Origin: an uncultured Granulosicoccus sp.
GTDB taxonomy: Bacteria > Pseudomonadota > Gammaproteobacteria > Granulosicoccales > Granulosicoccaceae
Assembly (NCBI GenBank): GCA_937991945.1
Contig: CALKLO010000011.1
Span: 24,344 to 88,343 of the forward strand
Length of the DNA stretch: 64,000 bases
Reading direction: 5' to 3'
In this document: in pieces, positions 9,006 through 17,296 of the stretch
Numbering within the stretch: the stretch's first letter is position 1
How the letters are laid out: every line of letters starts with the position of its first letter
Translations under genes and position numbers: made by a program
Notes under the pieces: model-generated
Databases searched by the model: none
What the model saw: only the letters and a program-made list of their open reading frames with translations
What the model was told of the DNA's origin: nothing

Positions 9006-11224
9006 AACCCACACTCGACAGTGCAACCGCCGATGCCATCGTAGAGGGTCATCATACTGATGTGTTTTCCGTGTTGGGCCAACACGATATAGCGGTTCCA
9101 ACTTCCGATTCGCAAACAGTGATCAGAAGCTTTCAGCCCCACGCTGACTCGGTAGCCTTGATTGATGAAAACGGTGTAAAAACCCCACTCATAAAAACAC
9201 ACGCCAAAGGTTTGTTCGAAGTGGTCTTAGCAGAGAAGCTAGGTACCTATCGATTGGAGCTAAGTCGGGACGAGCATCAGTGGGAAATTGTTGATGCATA
9301 CACTATCGACTCCCCCATTGGCGAGATGGACAGGCATTTATTCAACGAAGGCACACACGAGTGGCTGTACCAAACCTTAGGCTCACACCTTATGGAATGG
9401 GCTGGCGTTCGTGGTACACACTTCGCCGTCTGGGCACCTAATGCCTCACGTGTCAGCGTCGTCGGTGATTTCAATGAATGGGATGGACGTCGTCACGTTA
9501 TGCGCGCTCACCCAGGCAGCGGCGTGTGGGATATTTTCATACCTGGTGTAGATAACGGTGCGCTGTATAAATTTGAGATAAGCGACAGCCACGGTACGCT
9601 TTTACCGCTTAAGCACGACCCCTACGCCCCCTATTTTGAACAACCCCCAGGTAATGCTTCAATTGTTTTTGAAAGTAAATTTATCTGGAGCGATGATGAG
9701 TATCGCAATCGTAAAAAAGGCCTGGACATGCGTAGCCAGCCCATATCTGTTTATGAAGTACATGCCGGATCATGGCAACTCAATTTACACGGCGATTCAC
9801 TCAGCTATGTAGAACTTGCGAAAACGCTGATCCCATACGTATTAGAAAACAGATTTACGCACATAGAACTCATGCCCATCACAGAGCATCCTTTCGAGGG
9901 CTCATGGGGCTATCAACCTATCGGCTTATTTGCACCTACCTCACGCTTTGGTAGCCCGGACGATTTTCGACACTTTGTGGATGCCTGCCATGCGGCGGAT
10001 ATCGGCGTCATCATGGACTGGGTGCCCGCGCATTTCCCAACCGATGAACACGGTTTAGGACAATTTGACGGAACTCACCTGTATGAGCATGCAGACCCTC
10101 GCCAAGGTATGCACCAGGATTGGCAAACACTGATCTACAACTTTGGTCGTCGCGAGGTATCCAACTACCTCTTGAGCAATGCCCTGTACTGGATTAGAGA
10201 ATTCCACCTCGATGGTCTTCGAGTAGATGCTGTCGCTTCAATGCTGTATCTGGACTACTCGCGTGAGCAGGGACAGTGGATTCCAAACAGACACGGTGGT
10301 CGCGAAAATCTGGAAGCTATCGAATTTCTGAAACGCATGAATATCTTGGTGCATGCTGAAGGCGGCATCACCATGGCAGAAGAATCCACGTCTTTTCCAG
10401 GCGTCAGCCATCCCACTTACAACAACGGACTGGGCTTTACGTTCAAGTGGAACATGGGCTGGATGCATGACACGCTGGACTACATGAGTAAGGATTCCGC
10501 TTACCGCAAATACCATCACAACAACCTGACCTTCGGCATGATTTACGCTTTTAGCGAAAATTTTGCACTGCCGTTTTCACACGACGAAGTTGTGCATGGC
10601 AAAGGCTCCATGATTAACAAGATGCCGGGCGATGACTGGCAGAAATTCGCTAATCTTCGGGCTCTCTACGCCATGATGTTTGGCTACCCTGGCAAGAAAT
10701 TGAATTTCATGGGTGGTGAAATTGGCCAATACAGAGAATGGCAACACGACGGTAGTATTCAATGGCACCTGCTGGAACAAGACAAACATCAGGGTGTGCA
10801 GCTGATTGTTCGTGACTTAAACAAGCTCTACACCGACCACCCAGCGCTACACGAAACTGATTGCGAGGCGGCCGGCTTCGAGTGGATCGATTGTGACGAT
10901 GTAGACCAGAGCGTCATTTCGTTTTATCGCTACTCAGCAGACAGATCACGTCACTGTATTGTCGTGTGTAATTTCACACCAATGATCCGCAATGGCTACA
11001 ACATTGGCGTAAACGAGCTTGGGACCTACCGTGAACTACTCAATTCCGATGACGAGCGGTACGGCGGCAGCGGTCAAGGAAATCATCCTGAAGGGCAAGT
11101 AAATAGCGTGAATCTTGAAGCTAAGCCTATCGCAGCCCACTCTCGCCCGGCTTCGCTGGCGCTAACTTTGCCACCTTTAGGCGTATTGATTCTCGAGCGG
11201 ACTGGCAACACGACCAAAGGCTGA
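9002..11224 (+). CDS. glgB: 1,4-alpha-glucan branching enzyme
   Basis: GlgB cuts alpha-1,4 chains and rejoins them through alpha-1,6 bonds. I chose ATG 9002, which overlaps the glgA stop as ATGA. An earlier in-frame ATG at 8960 lies inside glgA and adds 14 residues unlike the family. The 740-residue protein has an N-terminal module (about 15-105), a CBM48 domain (about 120-220) and the GH13_9 barrel. Catalytic residues are readable: D409 in GLRVDAVASM, E460 in MAEEST and D528 in FSHDEVVHGK. A C-terminal all-beta domain closes the protein. Length and order match the two-N-domain branching enzymes of proteobacteria. Confidence 0.96.
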   Translation: MKPTLDSATADAIVEGHHTDVFSVLGQHDIAVPTSDSQTVIRSFQPHADSVALIDENGVKTPLIKTHAKGLFEVVLAEKLGTYRLELSRDEHQWEIVDAYTIDSPIGEMDRHLFNEGTHEWLYQTLGSHLMEWAGVRGTHFAVWAPNASRVSVVGDFNEWDGRRHVMRAHPGSGVWDIFIPGVDNGALYKFEISDSHGTLLPLKHDPYAPYFEQPPGNASIVFESKFIWSDDEYRNRKKGLDMRSQPISVYEVHAGSWQLNLHGDSLSYVELAKTLIPYVLENRFTHIELMPITEHPFEGSWGYQPIGLFAPTSRFGSPDDFRHFVDACHAADIGVIMDWVPAHFPTDEHGLGQFDGTHLYEHADPRQGMHQDWQTLIYNFGRREVSNYLLSNALYWIREFHLDGLRVDAVASMLYLDYSREQGQWIPNRHGGRENLEAIEFLKRMNILVHAEGGITMAEESTSFPGVSHPTYNNGLGFTFKWNMGWMHDTLDYMSKDSAYRKYHHNNLTFGMIYAFSENFALPFSHDEVVHGKGSMINKMPGDDWQKFANLRALYAMMFGYPGKKLNFMGGEIGQYREWQHDGSIQWHLLEQDKHQGVQLIVRDLNKLYTDHPALHETDCEAAGFEWIDCDDVDQSVISFYRYSADRSRHCIVVCNFTPMIRNGYNIGVNELGTYRELLNSDDERYGGSGQGNHPEGQVNSVNLEAKPIAAHSRPASLALTLPPLGVLILERTGNTTKG

Positions 11225-11251
11225 GATACACTTCCGCCCATCTTATAAAAC

Positions 11252-11273
11252 AAGCCGGTTTTTAATCCGGCTT
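11252..11273 (+). terminator. Hairpin after glgB, candidate terminator
   Basis: AAGCCGG (11252-11258) and CCGGCTT (11267-11273) form a 7-bp stem around an 8-nt T-rich loop, 28 bases after the glgB stop. There is no T-run on the 3' side, so termination strength is doubtful. A second hairpin follows after four bases. Confidence 0.45.
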
Positions 11274-11277
11274 AATA

Positions 11278-11301
11278 GTGCGTACCGCAATCGGTGCGCA
11301 C
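11278..11301 (+). other. Compact 10-bp hairpin upstream of the OmpA-like gene
   Basis: GTGCGTACCG (11278-11287) pairs with CGGTGCGCAC (11292-11301), with one T-G wobble and a CAAT tetraloop. It is GC-rich and sits 33 bases before the ATG of the next gene, immediately after the glgB hairpin. It may be part of a tandem terminator or of the 5' leader of the OmpA-like gene. Confidence 0.55.
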
Positions 11302-11334
11302 GTGCACAATGGTAGAGATGGGTCCAACAACACT

Positions 11335-12954
11335 ATGAAAAACCTCTTATTGACCGCTGTCGTCGCATTAGGACTTGGCGGTGGTGCTTGGAAATATCAA
11401 AATCCAGAAGGTACTCTGGATGATTTGCGCCAACAAGCCACAAACGGCGTTGATCGCCTCAAAATGGGATTCGACACGGTTAGAGCGTCCAATCCGGCAT
11501 TAGTCCAAAAAAATACAACACAGCAAGTGGTCGCAGAAAACCGCCAATCAGAGATCTCTGATGCGCTCGACAACCGCTTGGCCACATTAGAAGCGCTTGT
11601 ATTGTCACCCAACGATGATGATCCAAGCACCGATATCGTTGCTCTGAATTCAGGATCAGGCGCCTCAGACACCAAGCTAGACACTGTACTGTCCTCTATT
11701 GACGCGATGTCAGTAAGCAACGAAGCTTCCCTGGCTCGAATTGATGCCATCGATAACCGACTAGACCTCATGATGCGTCGGCTTGATGAGCAAACCTATG
11801 CGACTGATATTTCGGGCATTCAAGAAGGGCTACAGACACTGGGTGCTGATGTTCTAGAACTACAGAGCAGTGTCAAAGAGCAACAGGCTGGACTGGCTAG
11901 CGACATTGCAAACGTGAGCGAGCGCAGCAACTCTCTTAATAGCCGCTTAGACACACTGGCAGCCCTAGCGCCTAATGAAGGTAGCTCTGAGAACTCTAGC
12001 GATTCAGCGGCCTCTGGAACGGCTCTGGCATCGTTGAGCGCAGGCATTGATGAACGTTTTAGTGCGCTGGAAAAGCGACTACAAACCGTTAACGCGGATT
12101 CTCGTCGCATTGGTACGTTGAACGAACAGCTAACGAGCTTGAACGACGAAGTCGCCGCCATCAAAACGCAAAACGATAACAACGATCTCGCATTGAGTGG
12201 ATTTAGCTCCGATATCGAAAAACTCAAGACAACCAGTGAGTCGTTATCCATCGAAACGGTGCAAGCAGAAATTCGTGATCAGCTTGCAAGCGTTCAGACA
12301 CAACTGGAGAACTCGCGTGAAACTGATAATTCAGCTGATCTAGAGGCGTTGATTGACACTTCTAGAAATCGTATTCGTACACTTGAGCAACGCGTTCAAG
12401 AGCTACCAGCCTCCTCCTCTGAAGCTGACAACGCATTGAAAATTCAAAGCGCCTTAGAATCTCAGATTAGCGCTTTAGAGCGTCGACTTGAGACGATAAA
12501 CCAAAGAGATCCAGACTTGGCGAGCACACTGTCTACCGTTCAGGAGAAAGTTGAGCAGCTGGCATCACAAAGCTTTGTAACGAAGGAAGACCTTCGCGCT
12601 CAAAACGAAGGTGGAAAAAAGGTTGAATACAAAATCTATTTTGACACTAACAGCTCAAAGATCACGAGCGGTGCGGCAAACGTACTGAATTCGTTTATTG
12701 CTCAGGAAAAAAACCGTACTGTCGGTGTGTCCATTTTTGGCTTCACCGATCGTAGTGGCTCTGCGTTTTACAACCAGAAGCTTGCAGAGCAACGCGCGAC
12801 TAACGTTCGTTCGTTTCTGATTCAAAACGGTATGGATTACACGAAAATCAAAGCACTGACGGGACTTGGTGAAGATGCAGCAGCAGCTGTTCTGCCAGAC
12901 AACGCTGAAGATTCACAACAGCGAGTTGTCGTACTCTATTCAGAGCAGCCTTAA
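11335..12954 (+). CDS. OmpA-like peptidoglycan-binding protein with long coiled coil
   Basis: I start it at ATG 11335, where MKNLLLTAVVALGLGGGAW gives a short hydrophobic N-terminal anchor or signal. The frame's upstream ATG at 11278 lies inside a hairpin and adds no signal-like sequence. The 539-residue protein has a central region of roughly 330 residues rich in Leu, Ser, Glu, Asp and Gln, with repeated patterns such as ISALERRLE, consistent with a long coiled coil. The last 110 residues are an OmpA C-terminal domain: IYFDTNSSKI, then FTDRSGS and LAEQRATNV. The aspartate and arginine used to bind diaminopimelate are both kept. It probably bridges the envelope and peptidoglycan. Exact role is unknown. 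Confidence 0.85.
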   Translation: MKNLLLTAVVALGLGGGAWKYQNPEGTLDDLRQQATNGVDRLKMGFDTVRASNPALVQKNTTQQVVAENRQSEISDALDNRLATLEALVLSPNDDDPSTDIVALNSGSGASDTKLDTVLSSIDAMSVSNEASLARIDAIDNRLDLMMRRLDEQTYATDISGIQEGLQTLGADVLELQSSVKEQQAGLASDIANVSERSNSLNSRLDTLAALAPNEGSSENSSDSAASGTALASLSAGIDERFSALEKRLQTVNADSRRIGTLNEQLTSLNDEVAAIKTQNDNNDLALSGFSSDIEKLKTTSESLSIETVQAEIRDQLASVQTQLENSRETDNSADLEALIDTSRNRIRTLEQRVQELPASSSEADNALKIQSALESQISALERRLETINQRDPDLASTLSTVQEKVEQLASQSFVTKEDLRAQNEGGKKVEYKIYFDTNSSKITSGAANVLNSFIAQEKNRTVGVSIFGFTDRSGSAFYNQKLAEQRATNVRSFLIQNGMDYTKIKALTGLGEDAAAAVLPDNAEDSQQRVVVLYSEQP

Positions 12955-12978
12955 CTTTCGCCACTTGCGGACACCCTC

Positions 12979-13596
12979 ATGACCTTGCCAGATATAAAAG
13001 ACACTGATTGCTTACTCATCATCGATGTGCAAAAAGACTTCTGTACTGGCGGGTCGTTAGCGGTTCCTGATGCCGAGGCGATATTGCCTTGGATCAACAC
13101 CAACGGTGAGCACTTCAACAACATCGTGCTCACTCAAGACTGGCATCCAGCAGGACATTCCAGCTTTGCCAGTGTCCACGACAAACAGGCACCCTTTGAC
13201 ACCATCACTATGCCCTACGGTGACCAAATGCTGTGGCCGGACCACTGCGTTCAAGGAACTGATGGTGCTCACTTTCACGATGAGCTAAAAACAACAGCAG
13301 CCCAACTGGTCATTCGCAAAGGATTCAGAACCGATATAGATTCGTATTCTGCTTTTTATGAAAATGATCACGTAACAACCACAGGGCTTAGCGGCTATCT
13401 AAAAGAACGGGGTGTGCAACGCGTGTTCTGTGTGGGCCTAGCGCTGGACTACTGTGTACGATTCTCAGCGCTAGATGCACGGCGTGAAGGCTTTGAGACC
13501 GTGGTTGTAGAAGCTGGCTGCCGAGGCATAAACGCCAACGGCTCAAACGACGACGCCCGCGAAGCCATGCAATCGGCGGGCGTACAACTACTTTAG
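12979..13596 (+). CDS. pncA: Nicotinamidase
   Basis: This cysteine hydrolase converts nicotinamide to nicotinate for NAD salvage. In the 205-residue protein the catalytic triad is visible: D16 in LLIIDVQKDF, K114 in VIRKGF and C159 in ALDYCV. The metal site is also visible: D54 and H56 in TQDWHPAGH, and H89 in WPDHCVQGT. The WPDHCVQ motif is specific to nicotinamidases among isochorismatase-fold proteins. It starts 24 bases after the OmpA-like gene but has no obvious functional link to it. Confidence 0.94.
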   Translation: MTLPDIKDTDCLLIIDVQKDFCTGGSLAVPDAEAILPWINTNGEHFNNIVLTQDWHPAGHSSFASVHDKQAPFDTITMPYGDQMLWPDHCVQGTDGAHFHDELKTTAAQLVIRKGFRTDIDSYSAFYENDHVTTTGLSGYLKERGVQRVFCVGLALDYCVRFSALDARREGFETVVVEAGCRGINANGSNDDAREAMQSAGVQLL

Positions 13597-13616
13597 TTAA
13601 AGCGATATTTCACAGC

Positions 13617-14567
13617 TTAGGAGCCTTTCCACGCCTCAATGTCTGCCAAGGTGGGCAGATCAGCACCTGAGCGTGTGCACGTAATAGCCGCCGCTAGCGT
13701 GGCAAAATCGACCCACTCTTGGATATTGGCGTCAGCCATCGATAGCTTGCCGTTGCTGATGCAGCCGTTTGCGAACAACCAGTGAAGGCTGGCCGCTTGA
13801 AATGTATCGCCTGCACCGACTGTGTCAGAAACCTTAATAGACGGCGGTGTTGATCTGGCTTTTCTGCCATCAGCAACGTAAACCGTTGCGCCATTGCCGC
13901 CTTCTGTAACAGCAACCGCTTGCGCGCCCAAAGCCAGCGTGTCAGCAGCAAAAGACTCAAACGATTTATCAGCACCAAATAACGTCTTAATATCTTCATC
14001 GCTGGCTTTGACAAAGTCTGCCACGGCTGCAATTTTTTCAAACGACTCTCGCCAAACTGCTAGATCAGGTTGCACGCCAGCCCGGATGTTGGGATCGTAG
14101 GAGATAACCCTGGCGCCTGTTTCACGTTCAGCCAATGCCCGTAATGCAGAGCATGTAGGCTCCACAGCCGTTGAGTAAGAGCCAAAATGCAAAACTGCGA
14201 GCTCATCGGGGAATTGTTTGGGTAGCTCAGCAGCTGTTAGCGATGTGTCTGCAGTGTTGTCCGTATAGAAGGCATAGTTAGCAGAACCGTCATCGTTCTT
14301 TCTAATCATGGCCAAGGTGCTGTTCAATTCAGACGGTATGACCCAATCGCTGAGAATGCCATTAGCCTCAATGTATTTGCTGATTCCCTGACCAATGTCA
14401 TCGGTTGAGTTTTTGCACAGGTAGCCGGCTTTGTTACCAAGACGGGACAGCCCAACAGCCACATTCAGAGGAGAACCACCAACATGGCCCTGCAGGCCAA
14501 CTTCTCCGATCGCCGCAGTTGGCGCATGAAACAAATCGACAAGTATGTCGCCACAGCTAATAAACAC
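13617..14567 (-). CDS. PfkB-family carbohydrate kinase, fructokinase-like
   Basis: This is a ribokinase-family sugar kinase of 316 residues. The N-terminal block with GGSPLNVAVGLSRLG binds the sugar, and DTVGAGDTFQAA near the end carries the anion hole and the catalytic base D254. The N-terminal GDILVDLFH resembles bacterial fructokinases, so phosphorylation of fructose is the best guess, but PfkB substrate calls from sequence are unreliable. The start appears to be GTG at 14567, with GGAG about 12 bases upstream, which is a long spacing. It ends 20 bases from the convergent pncA stop. Confidence 0.85.
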   Translation of the reverse strand: MFISCGDILVDLFHAPTAAIGEVGLQGHVGGSPLNVAVGLSRLGNKAGYLCKNSTDDIGQGISKYIEANGILSDWVIPSELNSTLAMIRKNDDGSANYAFYTDNTADTSLTAAELPKQFPDELAVLHFGSYSTAVEPTCSALRALAERETGARVISYDPNIRAGVQPDLAVWRESFEKIAAVADFVKASDEDIKTLFGADKSFESFAADTLALGAQAVAVTEGGNGATVYVADGRKARSTPPSIKVSDTVGAGDTFQAASLHWLFANGCISNGKLSMADANIQEWVDFATLAAAITCTRSGADLPTLADIEAWKGS

Positions 14568-14659
14568 AGGCTAATTAATCTCCGAATTAATGCTCAAACT
14601 GAGCGTCTTTGGGGCAAAGTATATCAAGCGTGCCAGCGCACAACCTGTACTCATGCTGC

Positions 14660-15544
14660 CTAGTCCTGTATCAGCTCGAACTGAATAAGTTCGTTTTGCG
14701 AAGCCTCTGGACTAACACCCAAACTAATGACTCCCTGCCCGTCGAGCACAATGGAATCTCGACGTACAAAAAATGCCTGCAAGCCTCGTTTTTTTACGTA
14801 TGTGCCGTTGGTACTTAAATCGTGAAGGACAAACTGACCATGCCGATATAAAATTTGCGCATGCTTGCGACTCGCTTCATCGTTTAGCACAGCAATCTGG
14901 TTGTCTTCCGCTCGTCCCATACAGACATCAGCACACTCAATGCCCGCGAATAACTGGGTTGAGCCGTATTCAATTTTTAACCGGTAATTAGACGATACCG
15001 CGGCAAGAAAGTCTTCCCGCGAGGAGAGTCTAGTTGCCGCACTTTCATCACGCCACAGCATGCGATGAATGGCGACAGGCTCTGGCACCCCTTTTACATC
15101 TATGGAGTAGACGCTAGAGACCAATATACGGTTGGCTCTTGATAGCTGGCTAACAGAATCAGCCGTTGCAACAATTTCGTCCTCTCTGGCAAACTCTGCA
15201 ACCCGCGCAGCCAAATTAACTGCATGACCATATATATCGCCACCATCGGGTATAACTTGGCCTGTATGGAACCCGACCCTTACCGATAACGCAATATCGA
15301 CGTGACTCTGCTGAATCGCTTTAGCGCCTAAAAATGCCTCATCGCTACTGTTAAAGCTTGCCAGCACCGAATCCCCAACCGTTCTGAGTACTTTACCGCC
15401 ATTGTTGGCTACAGCCCATTTCATTCGCGCAAGGCTGTCTGCCACCAACCGATGTGCCTGCTCATCGCCCACAGTGTCATACAAAGCAGAACTGCTGCCG
15501 ATGTCGGCAAACAAGATAGTCAACGATTGCGAGGTTTCGCTCAT
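14660..15544 (-). CDS. Class III nucleotide cyclase fused to an FHA domain
   Basis: Residues 1-190 are a class III adenylate/guanylate cyclase catalytic domain. Both metal aspartates are present (D14 in FADIGS, D58 in VGDSVL), as are the transition-state residues N110 and R114 in GHAVNLAARV. The substrate-selecting lysine usually found before T-x-GD is arginine here (R54), while the aspartate partner (D103) is kept. Residues from about 205 form an FHA phosphothreonine-binding domain: GRAEDNQI, SRKHAQI and STNGTYV. It is soluble with no membrane segment. It probably makes cAMP in response to, or docked on, a phosphorylated partner. No Ser/Thr kinase is in the window. Confidence 0.88.
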   Translation of the reverse strand: MSETSQSLTILFADIGSSSALYDTVGDEQAHRLVADSLARMKWAVANNGGKVLRTVGDSVLASFNSSDEAFLGAKAIQQSHVDIALSVRVGFHTGQVIPDGGDIYGHAVNLAARVAEFAREDEIVATADSVSQLSRANRILVSSVYSIDVKGVPEPVAIHRMLWRDESAATRLSSREDFLAAVSSNYRLKIEYGSTQLFAGIECADVCMGRAEDNQIAVLNDEASRKHAQILYRHGQFVLHDLSTNGTYVKKRGLQAFFVRRDSIVLDGQGVISLGVSPEASQNELIQFELIQD

Positions 15545-15621
15545 GGGACAATGGTAGCGCAGCTGAGCCGTCTAGGCTGGTATCATCGATAATCCGCAGT
15601 ACATCAGATACGGTTATTCCA

Positions 15622-16473
15622 ATGACTGAACTTGTTGCAGTAGACTTTACCGCTCCCGATGCAGAAGAAAAATTTGTTCAATCCTTACGTGCTACAGGCT
15701 TTGGTGTCTTAAAAAACCACCCTATTGCTGAATCCAGCGTAAGCAGCATTTATGAAAATTGGTCAGGCTTTTTCAACGGTACGGACAAAGACAACTTTCT
15801 TTTCGATCCAGAAAAGTATGACGGCTTTTTTCCTCGGGCCTTAGCGGAAACGGCCAAAGGAAATACTGTGCGCGACATTAAGGAATATTTCCACTTCTAC
15901 CCATGGGGTCGATGTCCTGAAGCGCTAAAAGCTGAACTTGACGACTACTATGCGTCGACTATTGATTTCGCATCCACCTTGCTAGCGTGGGTCGAACGAC
16001 AAACACCCAAAGATGTTGCCAATGGTTTCCACGAACCTCTGTCCAACATGATTAACGGCAGCACCCAATCGCTACTGCGTGTATTACATTACCCACCCAT
16101 AGAAAACGACGAAGAACCCGATGCTATTCGAGCAGGTGCGCACGAAGACATCAATCTACTCACACTACTTCCTGCTGCCAACGAGCCGGGTCTACAGGTT
16201 AAATCCAAAGATGGAAGCTGGCTAGATGTTCCTTGTGATTTTGGAAATCTAATTATTAACATTGGTGACATGCTTCAGGAGGCATCAGGTGGTTATTTTC
16301 CATCCACCACTCACCGTGTTATCAACCCCGAAGGCCATGACTCGCGACGTGCGCGTATCAGCCTGCCTTTGTTTCTTCATCCCCGCCCCGATGTGGTTCT
16401 ATCTGAGCGACATACCGCCGGCTCCTACCTTCAGGAAAGACTGGCAGAACTGAGAAGTTCAGATAAAAAATAG
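15622..16473 (+). CDS. 2-oxoglutarate/Fe(II)-dependent oxygenase, isopenicillin-N-synthase-like
   Basis: The 283-residue protein has the double-stranded beta-helix iron site: H174 and D176 in AHEDINLLTLL, H231 in STTHRVINP, and R245 with S247 in RARISLPLF, which bind the 2-oxoglutarate carboxylate. This is the pattern of the isopenicillin N synthase/flavonol synthase-like branch. Such enzymes hydroxylate or desaturate small molecules, and the substrate cannot be read from sequence. It is followed 48 bases later by an SDR oxidoreductase on the same strand, so the two may act in one pathway. It diverges from the cyclase-FHA gene. Confidence 0.88.
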   Translation: MTELVAVDFTAPDAEEKFVQSLRATGFGVLKNHPIAESSVSSIYENWSGFFNGTDKDNFLFDPEKYDGFFPRALAETAKGNTVRDIKEYFHFYPWGRCPEALKAELDDYYASTIDFASTLLAWVERQTPKDVANGFHEPLSNMINGSTQSLLRVLHYPPIENDEEPDAIRAGAHEDINLLTLLPAANEPGLQVKSKDGSWLDVPCDFGNLIINIGDMLQEASGGYFPSTTHRVINPEGHDSRRARISLPLFLHPRPDVVLSERHTAGSYLQERLAELRSSDKK

Positions 16474-16521
16474 AGCTACCCCTTTTTTAGATTTCACATA
16501 ACTTAAGGATATTCAAACGCT

Positions 16522-17268
16522 ATGACACAGATCGCTCTCGTTACAGGCGCAGGCTCAGGAATAGGTCAACAAACAGCACTAGCCTTGGCCAAAGCCGGAT
16601 TTCATGTCGTACTTACAGGCAGAAGAGAATCAGCGCTTAACGAGACAATCGCTTTGGCAGACAATGCAGCATCGATGACTGCTATCAGCTGCGACGTGAC
16701 TCAAAGCGATTCTGTCGATGCACTCTATGCGAGCATCGAAAAGCAGCATGGCAGATTGGACGTTTTGTTTAACAACGCAGGCACTAACGTCCCTGCTATG
16801 ACTATCGATAAACTGACCGTTGATCAATGGCGTCAAGTTATCGATGTTAACCTAACGGGTGCATTTTTAAGTGCACGAGGCGCGTTTGCACTGATGCGTA
16901 AGCAAAGCCCTCAAGGCGGACGTATCATCAACAACGGTTCTATTTCAGCGTATGTTCCAAGACCGGGTTCGGTACCCTACACAGTTTCAAAACATGCCAT
17001 AACAGGACTCACGCGCACCTTATCTCTAGATGGGCGTGCTTTTAACATTGCATGTGGCCAGATAGATATCGGCAACACCGCTTCTGACATGACTGAACAA
17101 ATGAATTCAGGCGTGCCACAGGCCGATGGTTCCATCAAGCCTGAACCCACAATGGACACGAGTCACGTAGCCGATGCTGTGGTTAACATGGCGCAGCTTC
17201 CATTAAACGCCAACGTACAGTTCATGACAATCATGGCCTCAGCCATGCCGTTCATCGGACGCGGCTAA
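16522..17268 (+). CDS. Short-chain dehydrogenase/reductase
   Basis: This is a classical SDR of 248 residues. The NAD(P)-binding GAGSGIG is at 9-15, NNAG at 84-87 and the active-site Y153-x3-K157 is preceded by serines at 140 and 142. After the first beta strand the sequence has GRRESAL, a basic pair that often favours NADP. The ribosome-binding site TAAGGAT lies about 9 bases before ATG. It probably acts with the oxygenase upstream. The substrate is unknown. Confidence 0.9.
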   Translation: MTQIALVTGAGSGIGQQTALALAKAGFHVVLTGRRESALNETIALADNAASMTAISCDVTQSDSVDALYASIEKQHGRLDVLFNNAGTNVPAMTIDKLTVDQWRQVIDVNLTGAFLSARGAFALMRKQSPQGGRIINNGSISAYVPRPGSVPYTVSKHAITGLTRTLSLDGRAFNIACGQIDIGNTASDMTEQMNSGVPQADGSIKPEPTMDTSHVADAVVNMAQLPLNANVQFMTIMASAMPFIGRG

Positions 17269-17271
17269 CAA

Positions 17272-17296
17272 ACAACGCTTATTTATTAAGCGTTGT
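17272..17296 (+). terminator. Hairpin terminating the convergent SDR and Kef genes
   Basis: ACAACGCTT (17272-17280) and AAGCGTTGT (17288-17296) form a perfect 9-bp stem with loop ATTTATT. It starts four bases after the SDR stop and overlaps the final codons of the leftward antiporter gene, so it could serve both directions. Confidence 0.65.

Noticed and set aside
11278-11334. N-terminal extension of the OmpA-like protein
   Set aside because: The 19 residues overlap a hairpin and hide the hydrophobic N-terminus that starts at ATG 11335.
11335-12954. The OmpA-like gene as the sortase-associated OmpA partner (PdsO)
   Set aside because: It is about 40 kb from the sortase locus and has a long coiled coil. 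Location gives no support and I could not compare sequences.
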